Source: Sphaeroforma sirkka
Taxonomy: Eukaryota > Opisthokonta > Ichthyosporea > Ichthyophonida
DNA length: 26,775 nt
NCBI GenBank assembly: GCA_001586965.3
Contig: LUCW03000104.1
Span: 1-26,775 of the forward strand
Reading direction: 5' to 3'
The notes beneath the pieces are model-generated. The model worked only from the letters and a program-made list of their open reading frames with translations. It made no database searches and had not been told where the DNA came from. The translations under genes were made by a program, and so were the position numbers. Shown here in pieces: positions 9,990 to 18,897 of this stretch (positions within the stretch are counted from its first letter, which is position 1; each line of letters opens with the position of its first letter).

Positions 9990-11497
9990 GTACGCATGTG
10001 GGAAGACACCATGGGGTCATACCGTAGTAGCACGGGTGGGTCCTCCCAATGGATTCAAACTGGACCCGCTGTTTTCACAGCGACTTGGTTTTGCAGAACC
10101 AAAGCATACAAAATATGTCATGTGCTTAGACACAGCGCGAGAAATCTCAGTGGCACTGGCAGATGCAGAGGGTCAACCGGCGTTTGCACAAGCGAGTCCG
10201 GCGGAGAAACAGCGTCGTACGCAACTCACGCAAGCGCAACACGAACAAGGACATCATGGGGCGGCGGACACAGTCCAACAACTTCGTCAGAACGGTCACA
10301 TTTGGCCAGGGGCACTTGAGTTAGCCACAGAAGTTAAGCGGCAATGTGGCACATGTTTGGGACAGGACACACTTCGTAAAGGTTTCCACCCGATGATTAG
10401 CATCGATGCACGCTACCCGTGGGACCATATTCAAGTGGACTACATCCCGATGCCACTGGAGTCCAGACGCAAGAACAATTATATTCTTCACGTCTTAGAC
10501 ATCGCCACAGGCTATTCTATCCTTCGAGCCACACCGGACAAGACAAAGGAAACCACGACACAGACACTCATAGAGATTTTTTGGCGAACATGGTTTCCCC
10601 GTAAAATCCAAACAGACATGGGGAAGGAGTTCACCAACAAGTTAGTGGAGCTTCTGGTCCAGGAAGTGGGGATGCTACATAAGGTGTCTCCACCATATCG
10701 ACCCCAAGTGCTGGGCGCGGCAGAACGACGTCACAAGGAGATTACACGTTCTATTCGACAATGCTGTGAGACAGTTCCCCTTCGATGGGACGAACGCCTT
10801 CCGTTTACGATGCTATACCAGAACCTTCGGATATCCCGTCGCCATAAGAGTGCACCGTTTAGCGTGTACTTTGGCCGCCGCCATGTTCCGTTCGCCGATT
10901 TCACGGACGAGTTACCGGATTCTCAGCCGATGACAAATGACACCTGGGCACAACGATTAGACCAGTTACAGGACACTATATTGCCGACCCTCCACCACAT
11001 TACCAAGAAGTATACAGGCAAGCTTACGACGACATTTGACCGCCTGCATGCTCACGACTTGGTACATTTCGACGAAGGAGATGTGGTCATGGTACGATCA
11101 GAAGGCCGAACAACGAAGGCTATGCGGCCATTGTTTGGACCATATGTAGTCAAAGCTAGACACGGCCAACGCTACGAGTTAGCGAACAAGGATGGTTCCG
11201 CCCCACCAGAATTCAAGACCAAACCGGTACGGGTGGAACTCCTCCGTTTAGTGCATAGACGCACAGACCCACCAATTAACGAAGACTTATGGACCGAAGG
11301 AGGGGTTGAGTTTCGCCATATTATCACACATCGTACGAATGATGAGACGGGGAAATTAGAATACCTACCTGGTGAGATGGCGAGAAGGCGAACCAACGTG
11401 GGAAACAGCAGAAGCTTTTGATGATGCCAACGATATCGCGGCCTACCACAAAGCTTCGCAGACACGGACACGTAAGCGCCAACGTGCACAGTTCTAA
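9953..11497 (+). pseudogene. A1 integrase and chromodomain (late 4-bp insertion)
   Basis: The segment is open from about 9953 to 11421. The integrase zinc domain has HEQGHHG then CGTC. The catalytic core has Asp in QVDYI, Asp in QTDMGKEF and Glu in GAAERRHKE, giving a complete DDE set. Near 10579-10606 a base gain and a base loss cancel out, replacing about five residues of the conserved block before QTDMGKEF. Compared with A2, four extra bases near 11366 shift the frame inside the chromodomain; the original frame, containing RWREGEPTWE, would run to TAA at 11495-11497. Integrase inserts the cDNA. The chromodomain is thought to guide insertion to marked chromatin in related elements. Confidence 0.87.
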
Positions 11498-11530
11498 TAC
11501 TTTATCTTCAATATAACTTTGTTCTCGGAT

Positions 11531-11860
11531 ATCGAGCTCAAGCTCTGGTGCATAAACCAGCAACTCTAGCTCCCGAGTATAAACCAGCCACTCGAGCTCT
11601 TGAGTATAAAAAGCAGCGACTCTAGCTCCCGAGTATAAACCAGCAACTCTAGCTCCCGAGTATAAACCAGCCACTCGAGAGCTCTTGAGTATAAAAAGCA
11701 GCGACTCTAGCGAGTATCCCTCTAGCTCCCGAGTATAAACCAGCCACTCGAGCTCGCGAGAATAAACGGTTAGCACTCGAGCTCGCGCTCGCGAGGAAAA
11801 TCGTCAGCGGCTCAAGCTCGCGAGGTTAAATGAGCCACTCTTGCTTCGGAGTATAACACA
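11531..11860 (+). repeat. A1 tandem array 1 (27/30-bp units)
   Basis: Downstream of pol lies a tandem array with units of 27 or 30 bases, each with a TATA/TAAA part and an AGCTC/CTCGAG palindromic core. Typical wording is CTCCCGAGTATAAACCAGC and GAGCTCTTGAGTATAAAAAG. Edge units are degenerate. The matching A2 array (19100-19573) is longer and more regular, so the array changes copy number between copies. The reverse strand stays open through it. Confidence 0.85.
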
Positions 11861-12062
11861 GCGAAATCAATCAAACAACTCCTTGGGCATTGTTTTGAAA
11901 CAGCGGGTTAATGGTTTGCACGGTTTCTGCCACTGGCAGTTTTTTTCTCCGACACAAATACAGTCCTATATTGTACTTGCCAAACTCCTATATGCTGACA
12001 CAGATGAACAGTAGCTTCAAGAATTCAAACACGACGGGTCGCTCGAGACGTACACATCGGGT

Positions 12063-12193
12063 CCTCTAGCTCTCTGAGGTAAAATGCCAGCACAATGCTC
12101 TAGCTCTCTGAGGATAAATGCCAGCACAATGCTCTAGCTCTCGAGGATAAATGCCAGCACAATGCTCTAGCTCTCGAGGATAATGCCAGCACA
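12063..12193 (+). repeat. A1 tandem array 2 (about 33-bp units)
   Basis: There are four to five units built around CTCTAGCTCTCGAGGATAAA, followed by TGCCAGCACAATG. The later units are the most uniform. The AGCTCTCGAG core resembles the core of array 1. The same array is present inverted in A2 at 18734-18897, so it is a stable part of the family A 3' region. Confidence 0.85.
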
Positions 12194-12253
12194 TAAGGTA
12201 CTATGCTATTCTTATCATCTCTGAAACTGGCACACTGCTTTGTTCAGTGCTTC

Positions 12254-12267
12254 AGTTTGGGGGGGGT
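12254..12267 (+). promoter_or_regulatory. A1 polypurine tract (plus-strand primer site)
   Basis: A run of eight G (12259-12266) sits directly before the 3' LTR start, separated by one T. In LTR elements the tract at this place resists RNase H and primes second-strand DNA. The same run, inverted, borders the A2 3' LTR. Confidence 0.7.
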
Positions 12268-12517
12268 TGTGGTCAGAATACAAGTACTTATATTTATTTG
12301 ATTATTTTAGGTTTTATTACAAGTTTTACAGTTTATCAGAATAATCTGATAAACTGGGTTTTAGGGTTTTGCTGGTTTTACAGCACATGACTAATGACTC
12401 ATTTAAGAGTCAGTCATTTTTTAGGATTACTGTTTATAATTAATAATAAATGAACAACGTCCCCTCCCTGAGGAGGGAGAACGTTGAGATACAGTTATCT
12501 CGCGTATACTTACTACA
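12268..12517 (+). repeat. A1 3' LTR
   Basis: It is 250 bases long, starting TGTGGTCAG and ending CTTACTACA. By eye it differs from the A2 LTRs by only about three substitutions plus small indels. It contains a perfect 12-bp inverted repeat (CAGTTTATCAGA, 4-base loop), a TGACTCA-type block with its own dyad, an AATAAA signal and a C-rich/G-rich inverted repeat bounded by AACGT/ACGTT. Confidence 0.93.
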
Positions 12518-12533
12518 GTAAGCCTCTGTCCGA

Positions 12534-12535
<2 letters not shown>

Positions 12536-12586
<51 letters not shown>
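12536..12586. repeat. (AT)n microsatellite
   Basis: About 25 uninterrupted AT repeats lie between the A1 3' LTR and the outer end of the inverted B LTR, with 18 bases between the A1 LTR and the run. The length may be unreliable in the assembly. Confidence 0.95.
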
Positions 12587-12593
<7 letters not shown>

Positions 12594-13188
12594 TTCGATG
12601 GAAACTACTAGGTTTCAAACTATATTAAACTAAACTAAAATACAATTTAGTCAGTTAGGATTTAGCAGTGGTAGCTTGTGTAAGAATGATCGGGACTGCC
12701 TCTTGTTAAGAGCCTAAATATACTCGATCACACAGGGCGTACCTCTAGCTGTTCTTTATTGAATAATTTTCACTAGAAGTACTAAGTGTTCATGACCACA
12801 TGCCTAATTTGTAAATAGACATAATAACGTAAGTCACGTTATTACATTAGCTGATATAAATAAAGTTCCATCTGAAGAAAAGTTAAAAAAAAAAAAAAAG
12901 ACTTATTGGATTTTGGAGATTGGCGGGAGGACCAAAATCTATAAGTAGTAGTTCGGAGATTATAAAATTTAGTTTATAATATCCTACATCTACTAATGTC
13001 TCAAATAGGTCCAAGTAGATGAGTCATACCGAATACTCAGGCTATTGGAGCCATCAAAGTGAATTTAGAACACTTTGGAAATATTGGAAAAAAGAGCTTG
13101 TACTAAATTATTTAAAATACAAATAAAACCAATGTATTATCTCAATTGATCTTGATATTTTAGACTGACCGGAGGCCGTATTTCTACA
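12587..13188 (-). repeat. Family B LTR, minus orientation (3' LTR of B2)
   Basis: It is 602 bases long. On the minus strand it runs TGTAGAAATACGG ... GAAGTTTACA. It follows the B2 integrase ORF on the same strand after 129 bases, with a G-run tract just before it, so it is the normal 3' LTR of B2. It is nearly identical to the oppositely oriented LTR at 15222-15816. The differences I see are one substitution, a 5-bp duplication and A-run lengths. An AATAAA signal lies mid-LTR, and a dyad AATAACGT/ACGTTATT is present. Confidence 0.93.
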
Positions 13189-13190
13189 TA

Positions 13191-13197
13191 GCCCCCC
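13191..13197 (-). promoter_or_regulatory. B2 polypurine tract
   Basis: Six G plus C on the minus strand (GGGGGGC) lie three bases from the LTR start TGTAG, where the plus-strand primer of an LTR element is expected. Confidence 0.55.
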
Positions 13198-13317
13198 AGT
13201 AGCTTTTAGAACTACGAACGTACGTTAAGATACGATCTAGTTGGTAAAGCGAAAACCAAAGTAAAAAACGGTTTCGGTCATGACTTATCGAGTAAGTATG
13301 TGCCTATATGTACGAGT

Positions 13318-15195
13318 TCAAGACTCATGTTGGACTCTATGTCGTTTAGTATTTGGTCCAGTAACCATTTCCGATGTAGGCGCCTTACGTTTATTATTTG
13401 GTAAGGTAATAGCCAAAGGCTGTTCTTCATTAGTAAGTAAGTTTGAACAATTTTCTGCACTGTTGGTAAGCAGATCAGAAAGTTTAGTCACGTAGGAAGT
13501 AGGTGGCAAATAGGGAATTTCAGATCCGTCAGGGTTTGTAGTCACCTGAGGAAACCCTTTTCGTTTATCTCGTGTGTTCTTATGTAAACGCTTATTCCAT
13601 TTCTTATTAAAGATACGAAGAAAGTCGCGAGATTCACGAAATGCATCGGAGGTTAGCCAAGCTACTGTCCCATCCATGAAACGGGTCTTGTAGTAAGTGT
13701 AACCGTCTTCGGATGTTTTGTCAATTATATCTTTGACTTGTGACTCCATAACTGGTACATCAGAATCAAATGAGCGAGCGAATGAGAGTTCGGAGGTAGG
13801 GATACGGTGAGTGCCTATATTGGTTGCGCTAGTACCATCAATGTTATTCACTTCGTAAGTATCACTCTTCTCATCATGGTAGGAAATAACAGAAGGCCCT
13901 ATCGTCTTAGAAGAGAGTTCGGTAACGTTGGCGTTTCGATTTATAATGTTAACGTAATCGCCGACTTTGAACTGAACAATGTTCTTAGTGTTATTCCATC
14001 GGTCATACGCTTTAAGTAGGGCGCGATTTTTGTGCTCGAGTAAACAGGGGCAAACAACGTTCTGCATATGCTCAATCTTTTGTAGCCACGGGGTAACGTG
14101 TTTCTCGGGCGCGGTTTTATCAAACGTTGCTTGTAATTCACTATAGCGGCCAAAGAAATAGTGAAACGGGAGTGTTCCAGTTTGAGGATTCATGCAGTTA
14201 TTCATTTGAGTCTGAACCCATTCCAAATGATATGGCCACATATCCTCAACGTCGTCTAGTGCGGTACGCAAGAGTTTCTTAAGTTCTCTATGACGTGTCT
14301 CATTTGCACCCTGCGTTTGAGGTTTGTAAGGAACACCACGCCTATGAGTCATGCCTGATACGAGTATAAGTGCCTCCATTACGTCGGTACAAAACTCACT
14401 ACCGTTATCAGAACATAGTACTCGGGGGAAACCGAAGTCATTAAAGACGTGATAGCATAATTCTGCCACTGTTTGTGGACGTTTGTCCGGTATTGCATAA
14501 AGCAAGTTATAGCCCGAAGCCACACATAAGAAATGACAGATATATACATCGCCAGTATGCTTGGATCGCGGGAGTTTAACCAAATCGACTATGACTCGGC
14601 GCATCGGTTGGTCTTCTGTCACACTTTTTAGGGGTGCCCAACCGTATCGCTTGATCTGGTTCTTTTCACAATCAGTACAGCGTCGGTATACTTCACGTAT
14701 GGTTTCATTCAGCGCCGGGTAATCAAGTCCTGCACGAATAGCCATTTTATAAGTATGCTCATATGCTCGATGCGTTAAATTATGTATAATTTTAACTCTA
14801 CTTTCGAGCTCCTCTAAGTCAGTCAGATTTTGCGTAACGCTGGCTGGATGAACCATAGTCCTGTTGGAAAGGGCAACCTCAGTATCAGGAGGGGTAGACT
14901 CCTGAGATACATAATTGACAACATTAGATTGTTGAAGTATCTTCTTCAGTTGTTTCGCAACTCCTGGCTGTTCTTTAAGCAGCGCTTTAAGTAGTTGAGT
15001 GCGAGCTTCAGGTTCTCTTAGAGTTTTGAGTCTTTGATCCATGGCCTTAGCTAGTTCCATGTTTTTACGATCTAATGCCGTTTCAATCGGCATTACCTCG
15101 ACTGCAATCTTGTTGCGTATGTGTGCATAATGTTTGTGTACTCCAACAATATCGATTTTGAAATGATACTTTATGTATATAATCATGTCACTCAC
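13318..15195 (-). CDS. B2 integrase-chromodomain ORF (5'-truncated pol)
   Basis: This is an uninterrupted 625-codon ORF. Residues 1 to about 26 (15195 to about 15118) come from sequence not found in B1 and are not RT or RNase H. From RNKIAVEV on, the protein matches the B1 linker almost exactly. The integrase zinc domain has HNLTHRAYEH and CTDC. The DDE core is complete: Asp in VIVDLVKL, Asp in CSDNGSEF, Glu in GANETRHRE. A chromodomain-like region (YTYYKTRFMDG...) starts at about residue 490, followed by a basic tail. RT, RNase H and the methyltransferase-like domain are absent. It is the only fully open family B integrase here, and it sits between inverted LTRs. Whether the ATG at 15195 is used is unknown; the ORF edge may simply reflect where truncated pol met an open frame. 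Confidence 0.87.
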   Translation of the reverse strand: MSDMIIYIKYHFKIDIVGVHKHYAHIRNKIAVEVMPIETALDRKNMELAKAMDQRLKTLREPEARTQLLKALLKEQPGVAKQLKKILQQSNVVNYVSQESTPPDTEVALSNRTMVHPASVTQNLTDLEELESRVKIIHNLTHRAYEHTYKMAIRAGLDYPALNETIREVYRRCTDCEKNQIKRYGWAPLKSVTEDQPMRRVIVDLVKLPRSKHTGDVYICHFLCVASGYNLLYAIPDKRPQTVAELCYHVFNDFGFPRVLCSDNGSEFCTDVMEALILVSGMTHRRGVPYKPQTQGANETRHRELKKLLRTALDDVEDMWPYHLEWVQTQMNNCMNPQTGTLPFHYFFGRYSELQATFDKTAPEKHVTPWLQKIEHMQNVVCPCLLEHKNRALLKAYDRWNNTKNIVQFKVGDYVNIINRNANVTELSSKTIGPSVISYHDEKSDTYEVNNIDGTSATNIGTHRIPTSELSFARSFDSDVPVMESQVKDIIDKTSEDGYTYYKTRFMDGTVAWLTSDAFRESRDFLRIFNKKWNKRLHKNTRDKRKGFPQVTTNPDGSEIPYLPPTSYVTKLSDLLTNSAENCSNLLTNEEQPLAITLPNNKRKAPTSEMVTGPNTKRHRVQHES

Positions 15196-15221
15196 ACTTG
15201 CCTACTACTAACAGGTACACC
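15119..15221. other. Junction segment between truncated B2 pol and the inverted LTR
   Basis: These 103 bases join the 5' truncation point of B2 to the plus-oriented B LTR. They match neither B1 nor family A as far as I can see. They are not the polypurine tract expected just upstream of a B LTR start, so the LTR on the right meets foreign sequence here. They supply the first codons of the B2 ORF. Confidence 0.5.
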
Positions 15222-15816
15222 TGTAGAAATACGGCCTCCGGTCAGTCTAAAATATCAAGATCAATTGAGATAATACATTGGTTTTTATTTGTATTTTAAA
15301 TAATTTAGTACAAGCTCTTTTTCCAATATTTCCAAAGTGTTCTAAATTCACTTTGATGGCTCCAATAGCCTGAGTATTCGGTATGACTCATCTACTTGGA
15401 CCTATTTGAGACATTAGTAGATGTAGGATATTATAAACTAAATTTTATAATCTCCGAACTACTACTTATAGATTTTGGTCCTCCCGCCAATCTCCAAAAT
15501 CCAATAAGTCTTTTTCTTTTTTTAACTTTTCTTCAGATGGAACTTTATTTATATCAGCTAATGTAATAACGTGACTTACGTTATTATGTCTATTTACAAA
15601 TTAGGCATGTGGTCATGAACACTTAGTACTTCTAGTGAAAATTATTCAATAAAGAACAGCTAGAGGTACGCCCTGTGTGATCGAGTATATTTAGGCTCTT
15701 AACAAGAGGCAGTCCCGATCATTCTTACACAAGCTACCACTGCTAAATCCTAACTGACTAAATTGTATTTTAGTTTAATATAGTTTGAAACCTAGTAATT
15801 TCCATCGAAGTTTACA
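15222..15816 (+). repeat. Family B LTR, plus orientation (solo or inverted partner)
   Basis: It is 595 bases long, from TGTAGAAATACGG to GAAGTTTACA, in the opposite orientation to B2 and its LTR. No family B coding sequence adjoins it in its own orientation on either side, so it is either a solo LTR or the right arm of an inverted-repeat unit with 12587-13188. The octamer TACACCTG occurs across both edges (15216-15223 and 15813-15820), but a conventional 4-6 bp duplication outside the TG...CA ends is not seen. Confidence 0.9.
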
Positions 15817-15882
15817 CCTGGGAATACAATTGACTCAATGGCCAGCACAAATCTACTCACCCCTTTGACACAACTCGCCTGA

Positions 15883-16440
15883 GCCCACGACAAACCATCA
15901 CTGCGCTTCCCGTACGGTATTTGTGCTCACCTGAAAACTGTACACAAAACCACGGGCGGGTGTACACCCGACCATGTAGCTCTCCGCAAACGCTGTGACG
16001 ACATCAGGAAGAACTCAACAAAACGCTGGTCTGACAAGAGGATCGCCGCAATCGCCCGGCGCCAACACTACTGCCAACTAGTTATGGGTAAACCACTAGC
16101 CTCGAACCGAGACAAAGCCAGACACGACCGCTTCAACCGCTGCCTCGAGCCTATACCAATCCGGCTCTGTGCTAGGATTGTGACAAATACGTATATGTTC
16201 ACATTGATCGACTACCGCACCGACGGCTGCCTCTGCCCTGTCTGCCCTGGTAGCCACAAGTTCACCACTAGCCACTTTACCTGCATCCAACAACTGATTC
16301 GACGCATCCTGGTAGGCCCAAAACTACCGCCCGTTGGCCCTGATCTCCTCCAGCAATTACAAGAGTGCCACGATCAAACACCTTGGATCTTTTCTCCAGC
16401 ATGTAGAAGAACCACCGTACCCTCATCCGTCTCCGGCTAA
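15883..16440 (+). CDS. Unrecognised open frame, possible gene fragment
   Basis: This frame has 186 codons open from a stop at 15880-15882 to TAA at 16438-16440; the first ATG is at 16084. It is basic, rich in Arg, Lys and Cys, and contains CLCPVCPGSHKF followed by HFTC, which could be a zinc-binding cluster. I do not recognise a family. The surrounding bases (about 15840-17050) are clearly more GC-rich than the AT-rich sequence after 17100, and other frames are also partly open there, so chance or a decayed repeat is quite possible. Confidence 0.25.
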   Translation, partial: AHDKPSLRFPYGICAHLKTVHKTTGGCTPDHVALRKRCDDIRKNSTKRWSDKRIAAIARRQHYCQLVMGKPLASNRDKARHDRFNRCLEPIPIRLCARIVTNTYMFTLIDYRTDGCLCPVCPGSHKFTTSHFTCIQQLIRRILVGPKLPPVGPDLLQQLQECHDQTPWIFSPACRRTTVPSSVSG

Positions 16441-17677
16441 TCACTCTGTTGAAGTATTACTCCCTAATTTCGGTTCAACCAAATTATCGCGCTTTTTGGT
16501 TCCGCTTATGATACTCCCGATCCAGGCCAGCCAGCACATACCAAATGCATCCGTGGTCTGGTGCGGCATTGCCTCATCCCCATCTTCGCTCCTCGACCAA
16601 ACTATGACGGATAACCTGGTCTTACTCCGTATTTCGTACTCTGCACTAACCATTTCCACGGCACTATACGGCGCAGACCGAATCCGTAACCCAGAGGTGG
16701 GTACGCTACTTAGTAGGTCAGCAAGCGAATACATGGCACATTCGATGGTATCAGTTTTTGTCAGCACCGGCCCGAATTGACTCAGCGCATATCTTCCATC
16801 GTCGTCTCACTTGGCCCAAGCTTCAAACGGGAATTTACTGACCACTTCTTCCCATCAATCTTTCCTGAACACTACTACAGCGACTATGAGAGCCATACCA
16901 TATGTTCATACATTGAAACATACATACTTGTCATTTCTGAAATAAATAATATTATCCCTAGTGAGGCTGCGGTTGCTCACCGACTTCAAAGTGCCTACAC
17001 AAAGTTCAATGCGCCTTGTCCTCAGGGTTGCACGCCACGGAGTTAGAGTCAACAGGGTGCTCATCTGTACTTTAAGCATTCAGATATACCTGTCACTCAC
17101 CACCACCGCTCGTGTTTAGCGACGTTTGGCGTCGTGTGTTTGTTTGTTTCTATGTCTGTTATATTGATGTTGCACGTATATTATTAGAACCAAGTCACTA
17201 AATGCACATTTGCATATTTGGTCGATGAAAACGTACTGAAATATGGATCAAATATGCACAAATGTATATTTAACGACAATTTCATTTTTTATTTATGTAC
17301 ATTTACTGGCTTTATCGTGCAAAATTTGCTTAAATTTCATATGAAGAGCCTTCGGCTATATCAATTTTTGACAAATAAATTTGTTGAGGGAGGTTGTGAT
17401 GTCTTTTATTATTCGTTGTTTGTATATACTACTTCAATCAAGCCTATATCACCACCTAGTGCGCAACTGACGTGGTCGATCAAGCAATTTTACAGGATCA
17501 TATGAGCATTGAAATTTCCATATTACTACATAAATCAGCCCTAGCAGGAGTTTGCATACTAACTAATATAATATCTGCAGTTTTACCTTATACAATGTAA
17601 CAATCATAAGGTTCCGATGTCCGTTCCTTTAATTCCACGGAATCAAAATTTCAGACACATGTCCTGCTCCCTTGTTA
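16441..17677. other. Unassigned region
   Basis: There are several overlapping ORFs of 90-150 codons on both strands (for example 16334-16780 plus, 16441-16767 minus, 16777-17046 plus) without recognisable motifs. The first 600 bases are moderately GC-rich and the rest is AT-rich. I see no LTR, RNA gene or known domain. Confidence 0.35.
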
Positions 17678-18162
17678 TCATTTTGGAAATTCACGAAATT
17701 TGAAAATTGGTAGCCAAATTAGCGGACCAATATTTGTATCTTCCTGTACATCTGCTAGCATCCCCAATTGGTCATCTCGGTCAATATCTACTTCGATATA
17801 CTGGTCGGCACTATCCAATATATAGATCAATCGTGATTGTACCTCAGATACTAATCGGGCTAGCATAACATGAATTTATGTCTTAGGTTTGTCATCCGGT
17901 GCTTGGTTAGTTGATGATGAATATCAAGCAGTCGTTTCAACAAGCAGTCGTTTCTTTTATCGGTCCGATCCTCTGGCCTGGGGCTAAAATAATCTCACAA
18001 GTCCGGTTCTCTGGTCCGGTGATAAATAGTATCCCCACTAGTATACTTTGTCCACAACTGCTCATACCCGAATACATGAAGGTAGGTACGTCTATTACGT
18101 ATTTGATGGTATCTCAAAATATATAACGTGCTATATGTTCTCAAAGGCAAACCACCTGACAT
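17678..18162 (-). pseudogene. Possible decayed minus-strand gene fragment
   Basis: An ATG at 18162-18160 opens 55 codons to TGA at 17997-17995. The same frame continues with protein-like composition (DYFSPRPEDRTDKRND...) to a stop near 17850, and a neighbouring frame then continues from 17866 to 17678 (MLARLVSEVQSRLIYILDS...), ending TGA. Codon-like composition is better than in the surrounding AT-rich sequence, and the pieces could be one protein broken by a stop and a shift, or exons. The hexamer-rich part GACTGCTTG is duplicated at about 17920-17950. I recognise no family and cannot exclude chance. Confidence 0.22.
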
Positions 18163-18408
18163 TTAGCTCCAAGCACACCTTCTAAAAGTGCACCGACAGC
18201 GATATCATAAATCGACTCTTGTTATCTGTTGCAGGTATACTAGGTTGGTACGATTTGCAGAGCGAGAGGTTCAGAGAAAAGATCATCCCAGGAGTGGTGG
18301 TTTCAGTGTGAAAGGATCAGTGAATGATATGTTCCATCCAGGAGCAGATCGTGCAGACTGATATCGATGAATCTATGACACTTTCCAGTGTGGCTGGTTG
18401 GTTCAGTT
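18163..18408. other. Unassigned flank left of A2
   Basis: Nothing recognisable is seen. This is the native sequence into which A2 was inserted; its last four bases before the duplication boundary lead into ACTC. Confidence 0.35.
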
Positions 18409-18412
18409 ACTC
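18409..18412. repeat. A2 target-site duplication, left copy (ACTC)
   Basis: ACTC directly precedes the TG end of the A2 LTR at 18413 and is repeated at 26058-26061 directly after the other LTR. A 4-bp duplication is within the range made by Ty3/Gypsy integrases. Confidence 0.85.
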
Positions 18413-18658
18413 TGTAGTAAGTATACGCGAGATAACTGTATCTCAACGTTCTCCTCCTCAGGGAGGGGACGTTGTTCATTTATTAGTAATTATAAACAGT
18501 AATCCTAAAATGACTGACTCTTAAATGAGTCATTAGTCATGTGCTGTAAAACCAGCAAAACCCTAAAACCCAGTTTATCAGATTATTCTGATAAACTGTA
18601 AAACTTGTAGTAAACCTAAAATAATCAAATAAACATAAGTACTTGTATTCTGACCACA
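18413..18658 (-). repeat. A2 3' LTR
   Basis: It is 246 bases long; on the minus strand it runs TGTGGTCAG ... CTTACTACA. It differs from the A2 5' LTR (25809-26057) only in the lengths of short homopolymers, with no substitution that I can see. It carries the perfect CAGTTTATCAGA hairpin and the TGACTCA-type block. Confidence 0.95.
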
Positions 18659-18659
18659 A

Positions 18660-18667
18660 CCCCCCCC
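18660..18667 (-). promoter_or_regulatory. A2 polypurine tract
   Basis: Eight G on the minus strand lie one base from the 3' LTR start, mirroring A1 12259-12266. It is the expected plus-strand primer site. Confidence 0.7.
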
Positions 18668-18733
18668 AAACTGAAGCACTGAACAAAGCAGTGTGCCAGT
18701 TTCAGAGATGATAAGAATAGCATAGTACCTTAT

Positions 18734-18897
18734 GTGCTGGCATTATCCTCGAGAGCTAGAGCATTGTGCTGGCATTTATCCTCGAGAGCTAGAGCATTGT
18801 GCTGGCATTTATCCTCGAGAGCTAGAGCATTGTGCTGGCATTTATCCTCAGAGAGCTAGAGCATTGTGCTGGCATTTTACCTCTGAGAGCTAGAGGA
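18734..18897 (-). repeat. A2 tandem array 2 (33-bp units)
   Basis: There are about five units of GTGCTGGCATTTATCCTCGA followed by GAGCTAGAGCATT (written on the plus strand). Three units are identical; edge units vary at CTCAGAGAGC/CTCTGAGAGC. It corresponds to A1 12063-12193. Confidence 0.88.

Larger units (their letters stand above)
3880..12517 (+). mobile_element. A1: full-length Ty3/Gypsy chromodomain-type LTR retrotransposon, broken
   Basis: The element is bounded by LTRs at 3880-4141 and 12268-12517. Inside, in order, are a leader, gag, protease, RT, RNase H, a methyltransferase-like domain, integrase, chromodomain, two tandem-repeat arrays and a G-run polypurine tract. The order RT-RNase H-integrase is the Ty3/Gypsy (Metaviridae) order, and the C-terminal chromodomain is typical of chromoviruses. 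No envelope-like ORF lies between integrase and LTR. The flanks (AAAT before, GTAA after) show no target-site duplication. The 5' LTR is far more diverged than the 3' LTR. One nonsense change and several small frameshifts break the polyprotein. Confidence 0.93.

Noticed and set aside
11498..12267. Possible envelope gene between integrase and 3' LTR of A1
   Set aside because: No sense-strand ORF of useful length; the region consists of the tandem arrays and short spacers.
3880..12517. Classification as a DIRS element because of the methyltransferase-like domain
   Set aside because: No tyrosine recombinase is seen. The pol ends in a zinc-binding DDE integrase with chromodomain, and the termini are direct LTRs with TG...CA ends.
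12427..12618. 63-codon minus-strand ORF with an alternating Ile-Tyr run
   Set aside because: It is the translation of the (AT)n microsatellite and LTR sequence.
17218..17505. 95-codon plus-strand ORF in AT-rich DNA
   Set aside because: Phe/Tyr/Leu-rich composition as expected from AT-rich sequence; no motif and no neighbour support.
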